A stretch of 64,000 nucleotides of DNA from Sorghum bicolor (lineage: Eukaryota; Streptophyta; Magnoliopsida; Poales; Poaceae), in NCBI RefSeq assembly GCF_000003195.3, contig NC_012871.2:57217802-57281801 (forward strand). Reading direction: 5' to 3'. The notes under the pieces were generated by a model. The model was not told the DNA's origin. It did not search any database and worked only from the letters and a program-made list of their open reading frames with translations. A program made the position numbers and the translations under genes. This document shows, in pieces, positions 46,912 through 58,900 of this stretch (its first letter is position 1; the number at the start of each line of letters is the position of its first letter).

Positions 46912-46920
46912 TCTATATAG
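46912..46920 (+). promoter_or_regulatory. TATA box of the ATL gene
   Basis: TCTATATAG lies 102 nt before the ATG at 47022, predicting transcription start near 46942-46950. Confidence 0.6.
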
Positions 46921-46947
46921 CTGCTGCCTACACCGGCCGGACAGCGG

Positions 46948-47037
46948 ATGAGTGCGGCTGCACTGGTGCCGAGCCAGGGACCGAGACCGGCGGCGAGAGG
47001 GGCACCAGCAGGAAGGCCAAGATGGCGGCGGGACTGA
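46948..47037 (+). CDS. possible upstream ORF overlapping the ATL start
   Basis: ATGAGTGCGG begins a 29-codon frame that ends with TGA at 47035-47037, 16 nt past the main ATG and in another frame. If transcription starts upstream of 46948 this uORF would reduce initiation at 47022. The predicted start site is so close that it may fall just outside the mRNA. Confidence 0.3.
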   Translation: MSAAALVPSQGPRPAARGAPAGRPRWRRD

Positions 47038-48248
47038 GGAGAGCCGGCGGCAGGTTTCTTCTTGCGCGGGAAATCAGGAGCAGTGGCGCTGGCGCCAATG
47101 TGCACTTCTTCGGTGCCAGAGGCGGCGTTACAATGCCGCGCGCGTTGCTGGAGGATCCAGCGCCCGCGCCGGCGATGGACGCCACCGCCACGACGACCGG
47201 GAGGGGGTCGCCGCCGTCCGCCTCCGTCTCCGCCGCGGCGTCGAGGATCACGCCGGCGGTGCTGTTCGTCACGGTGGTCCTGGCCGTGGTGCTGCTCGTC
47301 TCCGGCCTGCTCCACGTCCTGCGCCGCGTCTTCCTCAAGAGCCACCACGCCAGCGCCGGCGCCGGGGAGCGCCAGCTGCAGCACCTCTTCTTCCCCGCGC
47401 ACGACGACGGCGGCGCCAGCGGCTCCGGAACCGGCGGCGGCGGCCTCGGCCAGGCTGCCATCGACGCGCTCCCGGAGTTCGCCTACGCCGAGCTGTCCGG
47501 GACCGCCGCCGCCGCCGCTAGCAGGAAGGGGAAGGAGAAGGCGGCCCGGCCGTTCGACTGCGCCGTCTGCCTCTGCGAGTTCGCGGACCACGACCGGCTC
47601 CGCCTGCTGCCGCTGTGCGGCCACGCCTTCCACGTCGCCTGCATCGACGTCTGGCTCCGCTCCAGCGCCACCTGCCCGCTCTGCCGCACCAAGGTCTCCG
47701 CGCGACACCTCGCCGCAGCCACGGACGCGCCATCGTCCGTCGCCACGGACGTCGAGGAGCAGAAGCCGCAGCAGGACCAGGCGCCGCCAGACGCCGTCGA
47801 GGCCGCCAGCAGCAGCGTCGTGCTCCCGGTCAGGCTCGGCCGGTTCAAGAACGTCGACGACGACGCCGAGTCCAGCTCCAGCACCGGCGCCACCAGCCGA
47901 ATCGACCGGCGGAGGTGCTACTCCATGGGTTCGTACCAGTACGTGCTAGCCGACGAGCACCTGCTGGTCTCCGTGCACCTGCGGCACGGCAATGCGGGCG
48001 GCGGCGCCGGCACCGCGTGCGGCACTAGCAGCAGCGCCGCAGTAACCGCGGCGAGCAGTAGCGACGAGCAGCACCAGGGCAAGAAGGTGTTCGCGCGCGG
48101 CGACAGCTTCTCCGTGTCCAAGATCTGGCAGTGGCGCGGCAGCAAGCGGCTGCCCGGCGGCCTCTGCGCCGACGACGGCCTGCCGTGGGCGCCGGCGGCC
48201 AAGGACGATCATGCCAGCGCGAACACGAGGCAACACAGCGACACTTGA
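47022..48248 (+). CDS. RING-H2 E3 ubiquitin ligase, ATL family
   Basis: A single-exon protein of 408 aa. A membrane helix (about 77-100, [20 protein letters not shown]) is followed by a basic patch and a short motif IDALPEFAY (about 147-155). The RING-H2 domain (about 180-221) runs [10 protein letters not shown], then [17 protein letters not shown], then CPLCRTKV, with the ligand order C-C-C-H-H-C-C-C complete. The tail contains [11 protein letters not shown] and a [18 protein letters not shown] block. By memory this layout is nearest to the ATL13/ATL46/ATL47 branch. Such proteins sit in membranes and ubiquitinate partners in defence, wall and growth signalling; the substrate is unknown. The frame stays open upstream to 46464, but the TATA box at 46912 excludes that. 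The ATG at 47022 has the best context (AAGATGGC); 47133 or 47175 are alternatives. Confidence 0.85.
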   Translation: MAAGLRRAGGRFLLAREIRSSGAGANVHFFGARGGVTMPRALLEDPAPAPAMDATATTTGRGSPPSASVSAAASRITPAVLFVTVVLAVVLLVSGLLHVLRRVFLKSHHASAGAGERQLQHLFFPAHDDGGASGSGTGGGGLGQAAIDALPEFAYAELSGTAAAAASRKGKEKAARPFDCAVCLCEFADHDRLRLLPLCGHAFHVACIDVWLRSSATCPLCRTKVSARHLAAATDAPSSVATDVEEQKPQQDQAPPDAVEAASSSVVLPVRLGRFKNVDDDAESSSSTGATSRIDRRRCYSMGSYQYVLADEHLLVSVHLRHGNAGGGAGTACGTSSSAAVTAASSSDEQHQGKKVFARGDSFSVSKIWQWRGSKRLPGGLCADDGLPWAPAAKDDHASANTRQHSDT

Positions 48249-48714
48249 TCATACAGTAGTAGACAGGCAACCGACACACGCGCATACACACATGTATGCC
48301 TAGCTTCACCTTGTTGACTAGCTAGCGGCTTGGTAGAATTTTGCTGGTGAAATCATTCTACGAACGACCAGTCATGCAAAAATACAAAAAAAAATATTTT
48401 TGGGTGATCTTCATCTGGATCATTTTGTGCCATATTACTGTATTTCAATTTCATGACTGACGTTAATCCCAGCAGGCTGGCTGGCAGTGCAGAACACACA
48501 CACATAAAGCCCATAACTTTGTACTTGCACCGGAATATTCTCGTGTTTACTCATCTCGTGCTTGTTTGTACTGTGCTGTGCAGCAAAAAGATGGCAGTTT
48601 GAGTTCCAGTCAGATTACTGTGTGTGGCACCCGTCCCCACTGCGAGACAGGTGTCCTCTCACCTGTCATGTTCATATGCCCCTTCAAGTAATTAACCTGT
48701 CCCGTTGATGCTCA
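48249..48714. other. 3' flank of the ATL gene
   Basis: Probable 3' UTR and AT-rich DNA; no gene is seen. Confidence 0.4.
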
Positions 48715-48945
48715 AGCCTTGTTTAGTTTGCAAAATTTGTGGTTTTTGGCTACCTTAGCACTTTCGTTTTTATTTGACAAACATTGTTCAATCACGAAGT
48801 AACTAGGCTCAAAAGATTCATCTCACAAATTACAGGTAACTGTTCAATTAGTTTTTATTTTTATCTATATTTAATGCTTCATGTATGTGATCAAAGATTC
48901 GATGTGACGGAAAATCTTGAAATTTTTTGCCAACTAAACAAGGCC
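48715..48945. mobile_element. Tourist-like MITE, GGCCTTGTTTA family, copy 4
   Basis: 231 bp from AGCCTTGTTTAGTTTG to AACTAAACAAGGCC, flanked by TCA (48712-48714 and 48946-48948). It contains GGCTCAAAAGATTCATC. Confidence 0.8.
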
Positions 48946-49241
48946 TCAGTAACTAGGGAAGGTGGGGAGAACATGGTTAGTAGGAGTAACCTCTTAATGA
49001 TTGCTGAATAGTAGATGCCCAGCTAACCCATCTACTACCAATAAAACTCTGGCAACTGCTGGCCATTTTGCAGATGACTGAGCTCCATGCTCTGTGCCGT
49101 AGGAGTTAGTTGCACAGTATACTGTCACTTAACTGGACCACACCAACCTTTGGAGGAAGACAGAAGATGCATGATGAATACTGGGAGTATCCAAGTGGGG
49201 GCTGCTTGCACCTACCTCAGCAACTCGCAAGGTGCACCACA

Positions 49242-49456
49242 AGTCTTGTTTTCGTGAAAAGAAAAAAATTTGGATATTGTAGCACATTTATAACTATAAT
49301 AATTAGTGTTAAATTATAGACTAACTAGGCTCAAAGCAAAATATACGTACACTATACAATTAGTTATTTTTTTATCTATATTAATCGTTTATGCATGTAT
49401 TCAAAACATTCGAAGGGATGGAGTGAAAAGTTTTTGGATAGAAATTAAACAAGGCC
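49242..49456. mobile_element. Tourist-like MITE, GGCCTTGTTTA family, copy 5 (worn)
   Basis: The right end AAATTAAACAAGGCC and the interior ACTAACTAGGCTCAAAG match the family. The left end AGTCTTGTTTTCG is degraded and the 3-bp duplication is imperfect. Confidence 0.6.
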
Positions 49457-50469
49457 TCATACTGTAGTTAGGCTCTACAGTAGTTAGTTTATCTATCAAT
49501 AAGAACTTCCTTAATATTTGTCTTCTAGGCAAGTACATGGGACAACTGAAACGAAAGAAATTGTATATTGATCGATCTTGTATTACCCTTGAAATGGTGA
49601 TGATTCGAGATTCCTTTCTGCTAGTTACTAGGCCGGTTTAGTTTGACTTTGACCTGGCAGGGATTATAGTGTTGATTAATCTGCTGGTCAGGGAGACAGG
49701 AAATGCACGCAGCCGTTTGTTTAGGTGTTTCGAGGTAAACGGCATGGCCAAGCTCTTCATGAATCCTGACTTCCAAGAGCACGTGTGACTCTGCACAAAA
49801 CGATGAAGAATCTCACTATTAGACTTGAGATCAGGATAAACTAGTATCAACGGGGCAGTGGTAGCAGAAACTGTAGGTACTTAATGTGTTTAGAGGGTCA
49901 TTAGATTAGCCTGACAGTCAGATCTAATGTCCTCTGCCTCTCTTAGCGAGATTCATCACATGGCCTGACCCTGCAGCTTGTCAGAAACTCGACACTCTCG
50001 GACTTGTTTTCAGTGAGGCAGGACAGGATAGGTAGCATGGCTCCATCGCAACGGCTCTTGCTCATGCAATGCAGGTGACCGAAAGGATCCAATCCATAAT
50101 TCTAGCTCAACAAACTGCCCTTTGGACGGATCTGTGGATAGAGTAAGCACTAAGCAGGAGAAAAAATTGCATGGAGACCATGGGACAGTGGCTTTCTGTC
50201 GCATTTGGAGGGGTCGATGCGTCGACCTCAGCAAAGCTCGGCAGATAGCTCCATCTGCAAGAAACTCTGCCCTGCCTTTTCATTGCATCCAAGTTTGCAT
50301 TGCTTTTTTGCGGTCGTTATCGGTACCTGCCTGCCGCCGAGCCGGTACTGTAGTTGTTAGGACGGGATGGATTTCATGCTTCAGCAGTCAGATAGATAGC
50401 CAAATTATCCGGTTTCCTCTCTGTATATTACTCCATCAGCCCCCGCTGTGGGTCAGAATTTTAGGAGGC
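49457..50469. other. intergenic DNA
   Basis: No gene is recognised; short ORFs at 50122-50484 lack domains. Confidence 0.4.
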
Positions 50470-50474
50470 ATAAG

Positions 50475-50742
50475 TGTAGAATAAGAGTGATCAACTGGAC
50501 ACCTTTCATTGATCATGTATGTATACATATATATATAGTATTACAATTGAGTGGCCATTGGCCACGGCAGCGCATGCGCGAGCGAGGCGAGCGAGCAAAC
50601 GGCCTAAGTGGGAGCGCGGTGACCGGGCGCGCATGCGACGATGGAGCGCGCTCTGCAGGCGTGGCGAGCGTGCGTAGTGCACAGGCAGTTGAGATCCTGA
50701 ATACACGGTCAGCTAGCTGTTGGTGAAGTTGATCCGCTAACA
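50475..50742 (-). repeat. 3' LTR of copia B
   Basis: 268 bp, TG...CA, matching 55177-55724 outside the MITE. A (CA)n tract with seven C (50741-50763) lies at its inner edge, exactly where the polypurine tract should be. Confidence 0.9.
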
Positions 50743-50769
50743 CACACACACACACACCCCCCCAGTCTC

Positions 50770-52270
50770 GACGTCAGTGATTGCACGACGGAGAGGCTGT
50801 CCCAGAAGTCGTAGAACAGTGCCGTCGGCCAGCTGCCGCGCACTTGGGATGTGGGTGACTCGGAGCTCTCCAATGGTGACCTTCTCCCAAACGAAGTGGA
50901 TGTCTAGCTCGATATGCTTGGTGCGGCGATGGTGGACGGGGTTGCGCGCCATGTACACGGACGAGATGTTGTCGCAGTACGCCACCGTTGCCGTGGAGAC
51001 TGGGCAGAGTAGTTCTCCGAGCAAGTGCCGTAACGAGGAACATTCGGAAACCGAGTTGGCGATGGCGCGGTACTCCGCTTCTGCGCTCGACCGAGACACC
51101 GTGTTTTGCCGCTTCGAGGACCACAAGACGAGTGAGTTGCCGAAGAAGATGCAGAACCCTGACGTTGAACGCCGTGTATCTGGGCACCCTGCCCAATCGG
51201 CGTCAGAGTACGCTGTGATCGTTGGTGTCGATGCAGTGCCAAGCTGAACTCCGAGCGTTGGCGTGCCCTTGATGTAGCGCAGAATCCGTTTCAGCATCGT
51301 CTGATGAACATCGCGCGACGCGTCCATGTGGAGGCAGACCTGTTGGACGGCGTATGCGATGTCGGGGCGGGTAATCGTCAAGTACTGGAGTGCTCCGGCG
51401 ATGCTGCGGTAGGCGGTGACGTCGTCAATGGGCTTGCCATCGGATCTTGAAGCTTTGGGCTTGGCATCGGCTGGCGTGTCGACCGGCTTGCAATTGGCCA
51501 TGCCGGCGCGTTCGAGAAGGTCTTCAGCATATGAAGCTAGCGAGAGGAAGAAGCCGGCCGCATTGCGCTATACATTGATGCCGAGGAAGTGCCACACGGG
51601 TCCCATGTCCAGGACAGCGAAGGCGTCGTGGAGGCGTTTGATGATGTGCCGAAGGAGTGGTGCGGAGGACGCCGACAGGATCATGTCGTCGACGTAGAGG
51701 AGGAGGTATGCCGTGGCACCATTCCTTCTGTAGACAAACAAGGATGTGTCCACCTTGGATTGGACGAAGCCGAGACTCGTGGCGTGACCGACGAATCGAT
51801 CAAACCACGCGCGTGGTGCTTGGCGAAGCCCATAGAGAGAACGCGAGAGGAGGCAGACGTTGTTCGGCCGGCGCGGATCGACGAAGCCCGTGGGCTCCTG
51901 GCTGTACACATGCTCCTGTAGGTTGCCATGAAGAAAAGCATTGGAAACATCAAGTTGGTGCGCCGACCAATTGTGAGTCGCTACCAGCGTCAGGACGGTG
52001 CGGATGGTCGCCGGCTTGACGACCGGCGAGAATGTCTCGCCAAAGTCTATCCCGAGTCATTGGTTGAAGCCACGGACAACCGACCGAGCTTTGTAACGCT
52101 CGAGAGTGCCATCGGGATTCAATTTGTGCTTGAAGACCCACTTCTCGGTGATGATCCGAGCTCCTGGTGGTCGCGGAACGAGTGTCCATGTCTTGTTGGC
52201 CAGCAGTGTGTCGTACTCCTTTTTCATGGCGTCGTACGAGTGTGGATCTTTGACGGCGGAGCGGACACTT
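50770..52270 (-). pseudogene. copia B reverse transcriptase-RNase H remnants
   Basis: 51568-51909 encodes part of the reverse transcriptase with SLYGLRQAPRAWF and the catalytic YVDD (LLLYVDDMILSAS). 50770-51501 encodes RNase H, with [37 protein letters not shown] and TKHIELDIHFV. The N-terminal part of the reverse transcriptase (51,910-52,270) is only readable with frame changes. The two blocks are in different frames. Confidence 0.8.
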
Positions 52271-54314
52271 CAAGGGATCGGGGAGATCACCTCAGTGGCC
52301 GTAATTGCATACTTGGGGTTCGGCTTGTGGATGCCGGCACAAGCACGAGTGACCATCGGGTGTACTGGGGCTGCGCAGCTGGTGCAGCGGTAGGCAGCGG
52401 CGCATGGGGTGGTGATGGTGGTGGCGACGGTGCTGGTGCCGAGGATCCGCGGGATGCAGTGCTTGGCGTGGACGACGCAGTGCTTGAGGAAGACGACGTC
52501 GAGGTGCCAGAGACGACTGGATTGGTAGTAGATGGAGTTGAGGGGCGGCGTGGCATGGACGACAGGTTGCGACTGTCGTGGTTGAGGCTGCATCGGATGC
52601 GGCGGTGAAGGTGGTGACGCCGATCGCTGTTGGGCGTTGCGACGGGCGTCACGCCCAGCCCTGGGAACTGGCAGCGGTGGCTCGGAGTCGACGTCGTGGT
52701 ACGGTGCTGCCGGTGAGGCGATGTCGCGGAAGGGGAACACAACCTCATCGAAGAGCACGTGCCTGGAGGTGATCACACGGCCTGATGCAGGGTCATAGCA
52801 TCGATAGCCACGATGGTCAGCAGGGTAGCCAATGAAGATGCAGGCGAGCGACCGCGCGGCAAGTTTGTGACTTGCTGTGGCGATCATGTTGGGGAAGCAT
52901 CGGCAGCCGAAGACGCAAAGTTCAGTGTAGGTTGGCGGCGTGCCGAAGAGCAGCTGGAACGGCGTCGTTGAACCTGTGGCGCGACATGGGCGTCGATTGA
53001 TCAAATACGTCGCTGTGGCGAGCGCCTCAGCCCAGAACGCCAGTGGAGCTGCACTATGGATTAGTAGAGTACGGACACAATCTTGAATGGTCCGAAGAAC
53101 ACATTCAGCTTTCCCGTTTTGCTGAGACGTGTAGGGAAACGATAGACGAAGCTGAGTGCCGAGTGAAGAAAGGAGAAGACGCATGGCAGTGTTGTCGTAT
53201 TCACGGCCATTGTCTGTCTAGAAGGCTAGAATTGGCAAGCGAAACTGAGTATGAACATAGGCTATAAAAGAGCGTATAGTAGGCAGAACATCAGACTTAT
53301 TGCGTAAGGGGATAGTCCAAAGGTAATGTGTGTAATCATGATGGAAAACAACATAATATTTGTAACCTGAATGACTGTAAACGGGTGAAGCCCACACATC
53401 TGAATGAACTAATTGGAAAGGAAAATATGTTTGTGAAGTGGAATCCTGAAACGGCAAGCGGGAATGCTTTCCTAGCTGACAGGAGGAACATGAGTGTGCA
53501 TCAGTCTTATTACAACTAAAAGAAAAAATCTGTAAGACTTGAGTAGTAGCTGCAAGCCCGGGATGCCCAAGCCGCTGATGCCACAGGGACGCTGCTGATG
53601 AACTGTGAAGAGCTTGATGGTGTGGAAGACGAAGGGGGTAGAGATCACCGCTGCTGTCACATCGGAGCCTCTCCGCCCGTGTGTGAAGATCCTTGATTGA
53701 AAAACCATAGGGTCAAACTCAATAGATACGTCATTATCACGAGTTAATCGCGGAACAGAAATTAAATTTTTGATAAGAGAAGGGGAAATAAGAACGTCGT
53801 CGAGACGTAGGGGAGATGTGGCAGTGGGGATGATTGTTTGTGCTCGATGGGTGGCCGGCATGCGAGCACCATTCCCGACTGTGATAACGGAGGAAGAGGG
53901 ACGAAGAGTGTGGAGTGGGAAATTTCCAGGTGAGGAAGACATGTGAGACGTTGCCTCGGTGTCGAAGTACCACTCGGAGGCGCTTGGCGGTGGCTGTGGG
54001 GCGGCGGAGGACTGGAGTGCCGAATAGAGTGCACTGGTGTCGAAGGCGTTGGGGTTGGAGGCGGCCGTCTTGGCTTGCTGCGGCTGGAATGGAGGCCGAG
54101 GACCTAGAACGCCGGCACCGGGGGCACGGAAGGGCATAGACCATGCCTGCACCATGCCTTGCCACTTGTCAGGGGTTGTAACCCGCGGCCCACGGCGCCG
54201 ACGCAGCGTTGGAGTTGTTCGCGGTGTTGGAGGATCGTGCGCCGTCGCCGCCGTTGTTGTTGTTGCGGCCGCCGTTGTTGCCGCGACGTCGATCGTTGCG
54301 GTTGCGGTTCCCAA
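52270..54314 (-). pseudogene. copia B protease-integrase remnants
   Basis: 53472-54314 holds the protease with WYFDTEATSHMS, where the usual catalytic DTGA is DTEA. 53218-53457 holds the start of the integrase core (HSDVWASPV, DYTHYLWTIPLRN), stopped by a TAG at 53218-53220. 52270-53184 continues with the second half (SFPYTSQQNGKAECVLRTI, FWAEALATATYLINRRP, FGCRCFPN). No single frame spans the region. Confidence 0.8.
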
Positions 54315-54329
54315 CGGCGTTCCCAGTGC

Positions 54330-55096
54330 CTTGGTTGCTGGAGCGCGAAGCAGACGAGCCGGAGGGGTTGTCCTTGGAGCCGGAAGTGGTGGATGAGGAG
54401 CCGCCGTTGGTGGCGCCGTGAGACGCGGTCAGAGCCTGACCCGCCTCGACTGTTGCGTCATGCTGGAAGCTCAGTTCCTCTAGGATGAGAAAGGAGCGGG
54501 CACTCTAGAATGTATGAGGCGGCGACTTCGACGTGATCACCAGCTTGACGTAGCAAAACTTGGGGTTGAGGCCGCGAAGAAGATTGAGCACTTGGCTCGG
54601 CTCGGAGACGGCGTGGTCGATGTCGCGCAGTTGGTCGGCGATCCGTTTGAGTTTAGTGCAGTAGTCGTTGATGGACAGGTCGCCTTGCACCATGGAACGC
54701 AGGTCGGCCTCGAGGTAGACGGCGCGCTGCATTTCATTGTCTTGGAAGAGCCCCTCGACGGCGTGCCAGGGGGCGAATGCGTCGTGGCGGTCGCGGCGGA
54801 CAATGTCGAAGACTCCTTTGGATACGGTGGCGAGTATCCAGTTGACGACGCATGAGTCCACCATGCACCACTCGCCATCGCGCTCGTCGTCGGGAGTAGT
54901 CGAACGGACATGGCTCTTGAGGCTGAACTTGCCGAGAGTTGAGTCAAAGAAGTGCTGCCACTAGCCGAAGTTGCCTTTGTCGAGGTCGAGGATGACCTGG
55001 ACGTGATGGCGGATGGAGAGGCTCTGGATCTGCGATGCGGCGCACGGCGTCATATCCGTCATCGGAGGAATCAGAGTGGACGGAGGGGGGAGCCAT
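54330..55096 (-). pseudogene. copia B gag remnant
   Basis: The frame from the ATG at 55096 shifts within about 100 nt. 54505-54864 encodes a recognisable copia gag segment (NEMQRAVYLEADLRSM, DYCTKLKRIADQLRD, LNLLRGLNPKF). A TAG at 54961-54963 lies between. Just upstream, a (GAA)n tract (55140-55164) sits in the leader. Confidence 0.7.
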
Positions 55097-55176
55097 GGGC
55101 GCTGGAGCGGAAGTGGAGGCGAAGGGATTTTCTAGGACCGAAGAAGAAGAAGAAGAAGAAGAAAAGGCTGATACCA

Positions 55177-55724
55177 TGTAGAATAAGAGTGATCAACTAG
55201 ACACCTTTCATTGATCATGTACGAATACATATATAGTATTACAATTGAGTGGCCATTGGCCACGGCAGCGCATGCGCGAGCGAGGCGAGCGGGCGAGCGG
55301 CCTAAGCGGGAGCGCGGCGACCGGGCGCGCATGCGACCAGGCACGAAGCCAGCGGTGGGGCTAGCGGGGCTCCAGCCCCCCTACCGCTGCTGGCCTAGTG
55401 AAATTTCTAGTGTTTTTCTTCTAATTTTAAACATAAATTTATAAAGTAGGGTGGGCTAAGAACTTTATTTTTTGATATATTTTGTGAATTTTATTATTGG
55501 TCTATATTTTTAATCTAAGACTACTTTAAACTAATATATTTTTTTTATTACGAGAGATAATAGTAGAGCTAAGTCGATGTAGAATTTTTGTTTAGCCCTC
55601 TAAATTTTTTTTTTGGCTTCGTCCCTGCATGCGAGGATGGAGCACGCACTGCGGGCGTGGCGAGCGGGGCAGTAGATCCTGAATACGCGGTCAGCTAGCT
55701 GTTGGTGAAGTTGATCCGCTGACA
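55177..55724 (-). repeat. 5' LTR of copia B, interrupted
   Basis: 548 bp including a 290-bp MITE and its 8-bp duplication; the LTR proper is about 250 bp. Confidence 0.9.
55338..55627. mobile_element. hAT MITE nested in the copia B LTR, 290 bp
   Basis: It starts CAGGCACGAAGCCA and ends TGGCTTCGTCCCTG (inverse with one mismatch). The flanks CATGCGAC (55330-55337) and CATGCGAG (55628-55635) are an 8-bp duplication with one change. The other LTR shows the empty site CATGCGACGATGG. This is a direct filled/empty comparison. Confidence 0.9.
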
Positions 55725-55995
55725 ATAAGCATCACAAGTTCATGTTTAGGAGTACTACAATTTAAAAGGTTACCTATATTTACTCTCTTTCCATTTTCTA
55801 ACACAATATATATATAGATACTTGGAATATCTCTGCATCCGTGTATCCATAGTTTTTATTGCTCCTCATAGCACAACCTTGTGTGTGTGTGTTTTCCAAT
55901 GAATTTACTTAAAACCTTTTTTTAGTTTTTTTTTAGAAACTGGGGTTTATATTTCACAGAAATTTCTGATAGTTTACATCATACAACTTACAAAG

Positions 55996-58900
55996 TGTAA
56001 CACTCTCGTGTTAAGCGAACTAAAACATGACATGTCATCATGAGCATTGCATCGTAAATTCGTTAAGCACACACTAATGCATTAACTTAAAATAAGTTTA
56101 AATTGGATGAATGTGTTTAGGAAGTAAAGTGTGTTTATTTTATGTATGGATGTTTGTTTTGGAGTTTAAAAACCTTGGGTGAAAGTTTTTCCGAAAGGCT
56201 TAGGGGGGAAACCCTAGTTTTCAAAACCCTAGATTTGTCCCCTTTTGTGTAATTTAAAAACTAAGCAAAATTTGAAGTTGAGTTCAAAAGCAAAGTTGTA
56301 GATCTTGTCAAGATGTACAACTTTGGTGTTTTGAGTTTTTGAAGTTTCAGTACAAAATTCAAAGTAATTTTGAAAATACAGATTTCCGAAAAGTGTCCCC
56401 TTTTCAAACTTAAATCTCCAATTCAAAATCTGTTTGGAATTTTGAAAAGTGGTCAACATGAAAGTTGTAGAGCTTGAAAAGTTGAACAACTTTCATGTTG
56501 GGAGTTTTTCAAGTTGTTATGCAAAATCAAAAGTAATTTTGGAAACTCTGTTTTGCCCCAATTCAAAAATTTGGAATTGAGCTTGAATTTCAAAACTGTT
56601 GAGAAAATTTAGCTATTTTCCACCCAGAATTAGCTCTGGCCACCAAAAGATGTTTTGTAGCTCACAAAATTTTGCACAAGTTTATTTTTGGTGAAAATTT
56701 GGCTTCAGTTCATCTTTTGGTCGATTTTTGCAAAACCAGACAAAAAGGGGGGGGGTTAAGCTTTGGCTCCTGTTCATGGCGGTGGACACCCGAGTCTGGA
56801 TCGGTGAATGCCAGCGCATGGCCACCATTTTACCTCGTCCACGCGCGTGTTCACGTCCGTGACGATGTGGAGCAGCTGCTGGCAACCAGAGGCGCGACGT
56901 GCCCTTCTCTTCTGCGAGCACCGACTGCTTTTCCGCCACCGGAGCACCGAGGAGCAGTACCCCGTCCCCATCCAAATTGGCCGTGCTCGATCCTCCTCGC
57001 ATCAAATTGAGCCGTCCACGATGTTCGCCACCTCCTTGCGAATCCAGAACACCACCAAGCTCGCCCCATAACCCTCTCAATCGCCGGGACACCTCTATCC
57101 TCTCCAACTCCGACCGAGACCGCCGCCGTGAGTCTTTTTCCGTGGCCACGGTATTCTGCTCGGTATCATGCTTATCCGGCCGCTGTTTCAAGTTCTACTT
57201 GTGTTCTAGTAGCTCATGCGCTCTCTCTTTTGCTTTGGGCACGAACAGAATCGCCGGGACGAGCTCGCCGGAGCCGGAGCGCCCGCCCGATTGCACTGTC
57301 TCCGTCGCCAGCAACTTCAGCTGCTTCTCCCGCCGTGGTGAAGTGAGCATCGTGTTCCCTAAACCACCTTGAACCTCCCTACGCCTTTCGTTTGCTCTCT
57401 ACCGGGCCCTAGTGGCCGGCCGACAGTCGGCCATGGCGACCGCCCGCTCCTATCGTGGCCGAGGTGGTAGCAGTGAGGTAGAGCGTCCGCGAATGGTACC
57501 TATGGAGTCGCGGAGTTGAGGCGGAGCCGATGCGCGCGCGCGCGGAGGCCGAGGACCTCGCTATCGGCCGCCGGAGTCGCGGCCGAGTCGCCGCGCGTGT
57601 AGGGGATAGAACTGACAGGTGAGGTCCACCTGTCAGTGACCTCGCTGAGAGAACGGGAGGCGCGCGCAGCGTCCGCGCGGGCCGAGTGGAGTGGGCCGGC
57701 CTGCGGGCCGATTTTTGTCCACTGTGCAGTTTTAGTTTTATATTTGAATTTGTGTAATAAATTTTGTGCTAATCCAAAAAATTATGAGAATTTTTGTATG
57801 GCTTCCTTAAAATGAGTAGAACACATGAAAAATATTAGATTCTATTTTCTGATAGTTTGCATGTATGTAAAAATTGCCTCTGTTTAATAATAAATAAATC
57901 TTCCATGATTTTTAATCAATTATGGGTATATCCAAAAATCATGAAATTTAATATGTGATTTTGTGTAACTGATATCTAGCTTCATGATTAATTTCAGCTC
58001 TGTTTGATAAAGTATGCTATGCTTCTTAATAAAGCTATTTAAATGCTTATAAAAGAAATAGAAATAATTAATCCCTTTAGGATTTGGGTGATATTTTAGA
58101 TTGTTTGATAACCAGAGGTCACTTGGCATAACATGCTCCCTGGTTATGGTTTATTTCATATAAATGATCTTTGTTGTATGATAACTTCACAATCTTGTTT
58201 AATAAAGATGATAAAATTGGTTTAGTAATACTCTATGCTTTGATAGCTAGATTAATTTGTTTCTTTACCATGAAGGTAAAGTGTACTCGAGATAATCATA
58301 TTTTGTTGTTATCATCCAAGAACATGTAACCTGTCTTTATCATGCCATGAGTATATCATAATCATGCATATGCACTTTTACGTATAGAGTACGCTCCGGA
58401 AGAATCTGATCCCCAGTGGGTTTCTTCCGAGTTTGTGGATCCTTCGAGTGTTGTTGAGTTGCCGAACGTCCCCTCCGACCAAGGCAAGCCCCGGACATTA
58501 AACCCTATCCTTGTATTTTCATAAAGTTATTTATATCACTTGAGTTAATATGATGCATTAGGTGAATAGGAGTTGAGTGAATCCTATTTGCTGCATTATC
58601 TACCTTGATGATTTCCATATTAACCTTGATACCTGCTTTATGAAAATGCTTAGTATGCTTAGCCCTGCTTATTAGATAGGTTTTCAAATGAGAAAGTTTG
58701 AAGGGTTGTTGTGGAATACTTTTATGGTTAATAATGTTTAAACTTGAGACCGGTCGGTGGACTTGCTTTGAGAATGGAGTCTTAAAGTAGTGTCTCCAAC
58801 TGTGTCGATTAAGGACCGTACCGTTGATTGGCCTGTTGTGATTGAGACCTTTGAGTACAGCCCACATGCGGCGGTAAGCCTTACCTATAGCTATTCCGAT

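Larger units (their letters stand above)
50475..55724 (-). mobile_element. Ty1-copia retrotransposon B, decayed
   Basis: The LTRs at 50475-50742 and 55177-55724 enclose copia genes in the minus orientation. The target duplication ATAAG is perfect (50470-50474 and 55725-55729). The primer site TGGTATCA (complement of 55169-55176) abuts the 5' LTR. The coding region is broken into gag, protease-integrase, reverse transcriptase and RNase H pieces by stops and frameshifts. The 5' LTR is 280 bp longer than the 3' LTR because of a nested hAT MITE. It is older than copia A judging by LTR and coding decay. Confidence 0.95.

Noticed and set aside
46464..47021. N-terminal extension of the ATL protein
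   Set aside because: The frame is open by GC bias, but the TATA box at 46912 lies inside it and the translation has no ATL-like feature.
46716..47708. 330-codon minus-strand frame opposite the ATL gene
   Set aside because: Low-complexity Gly/Ala/Arg translation complementary to the RING protein; shadow.
56672..57372. ORFs in the GC-rich part of the solo LTR
   Set aside because: Several frames on both strands are open together and none shows a domain; they lie within a delimited LTR.
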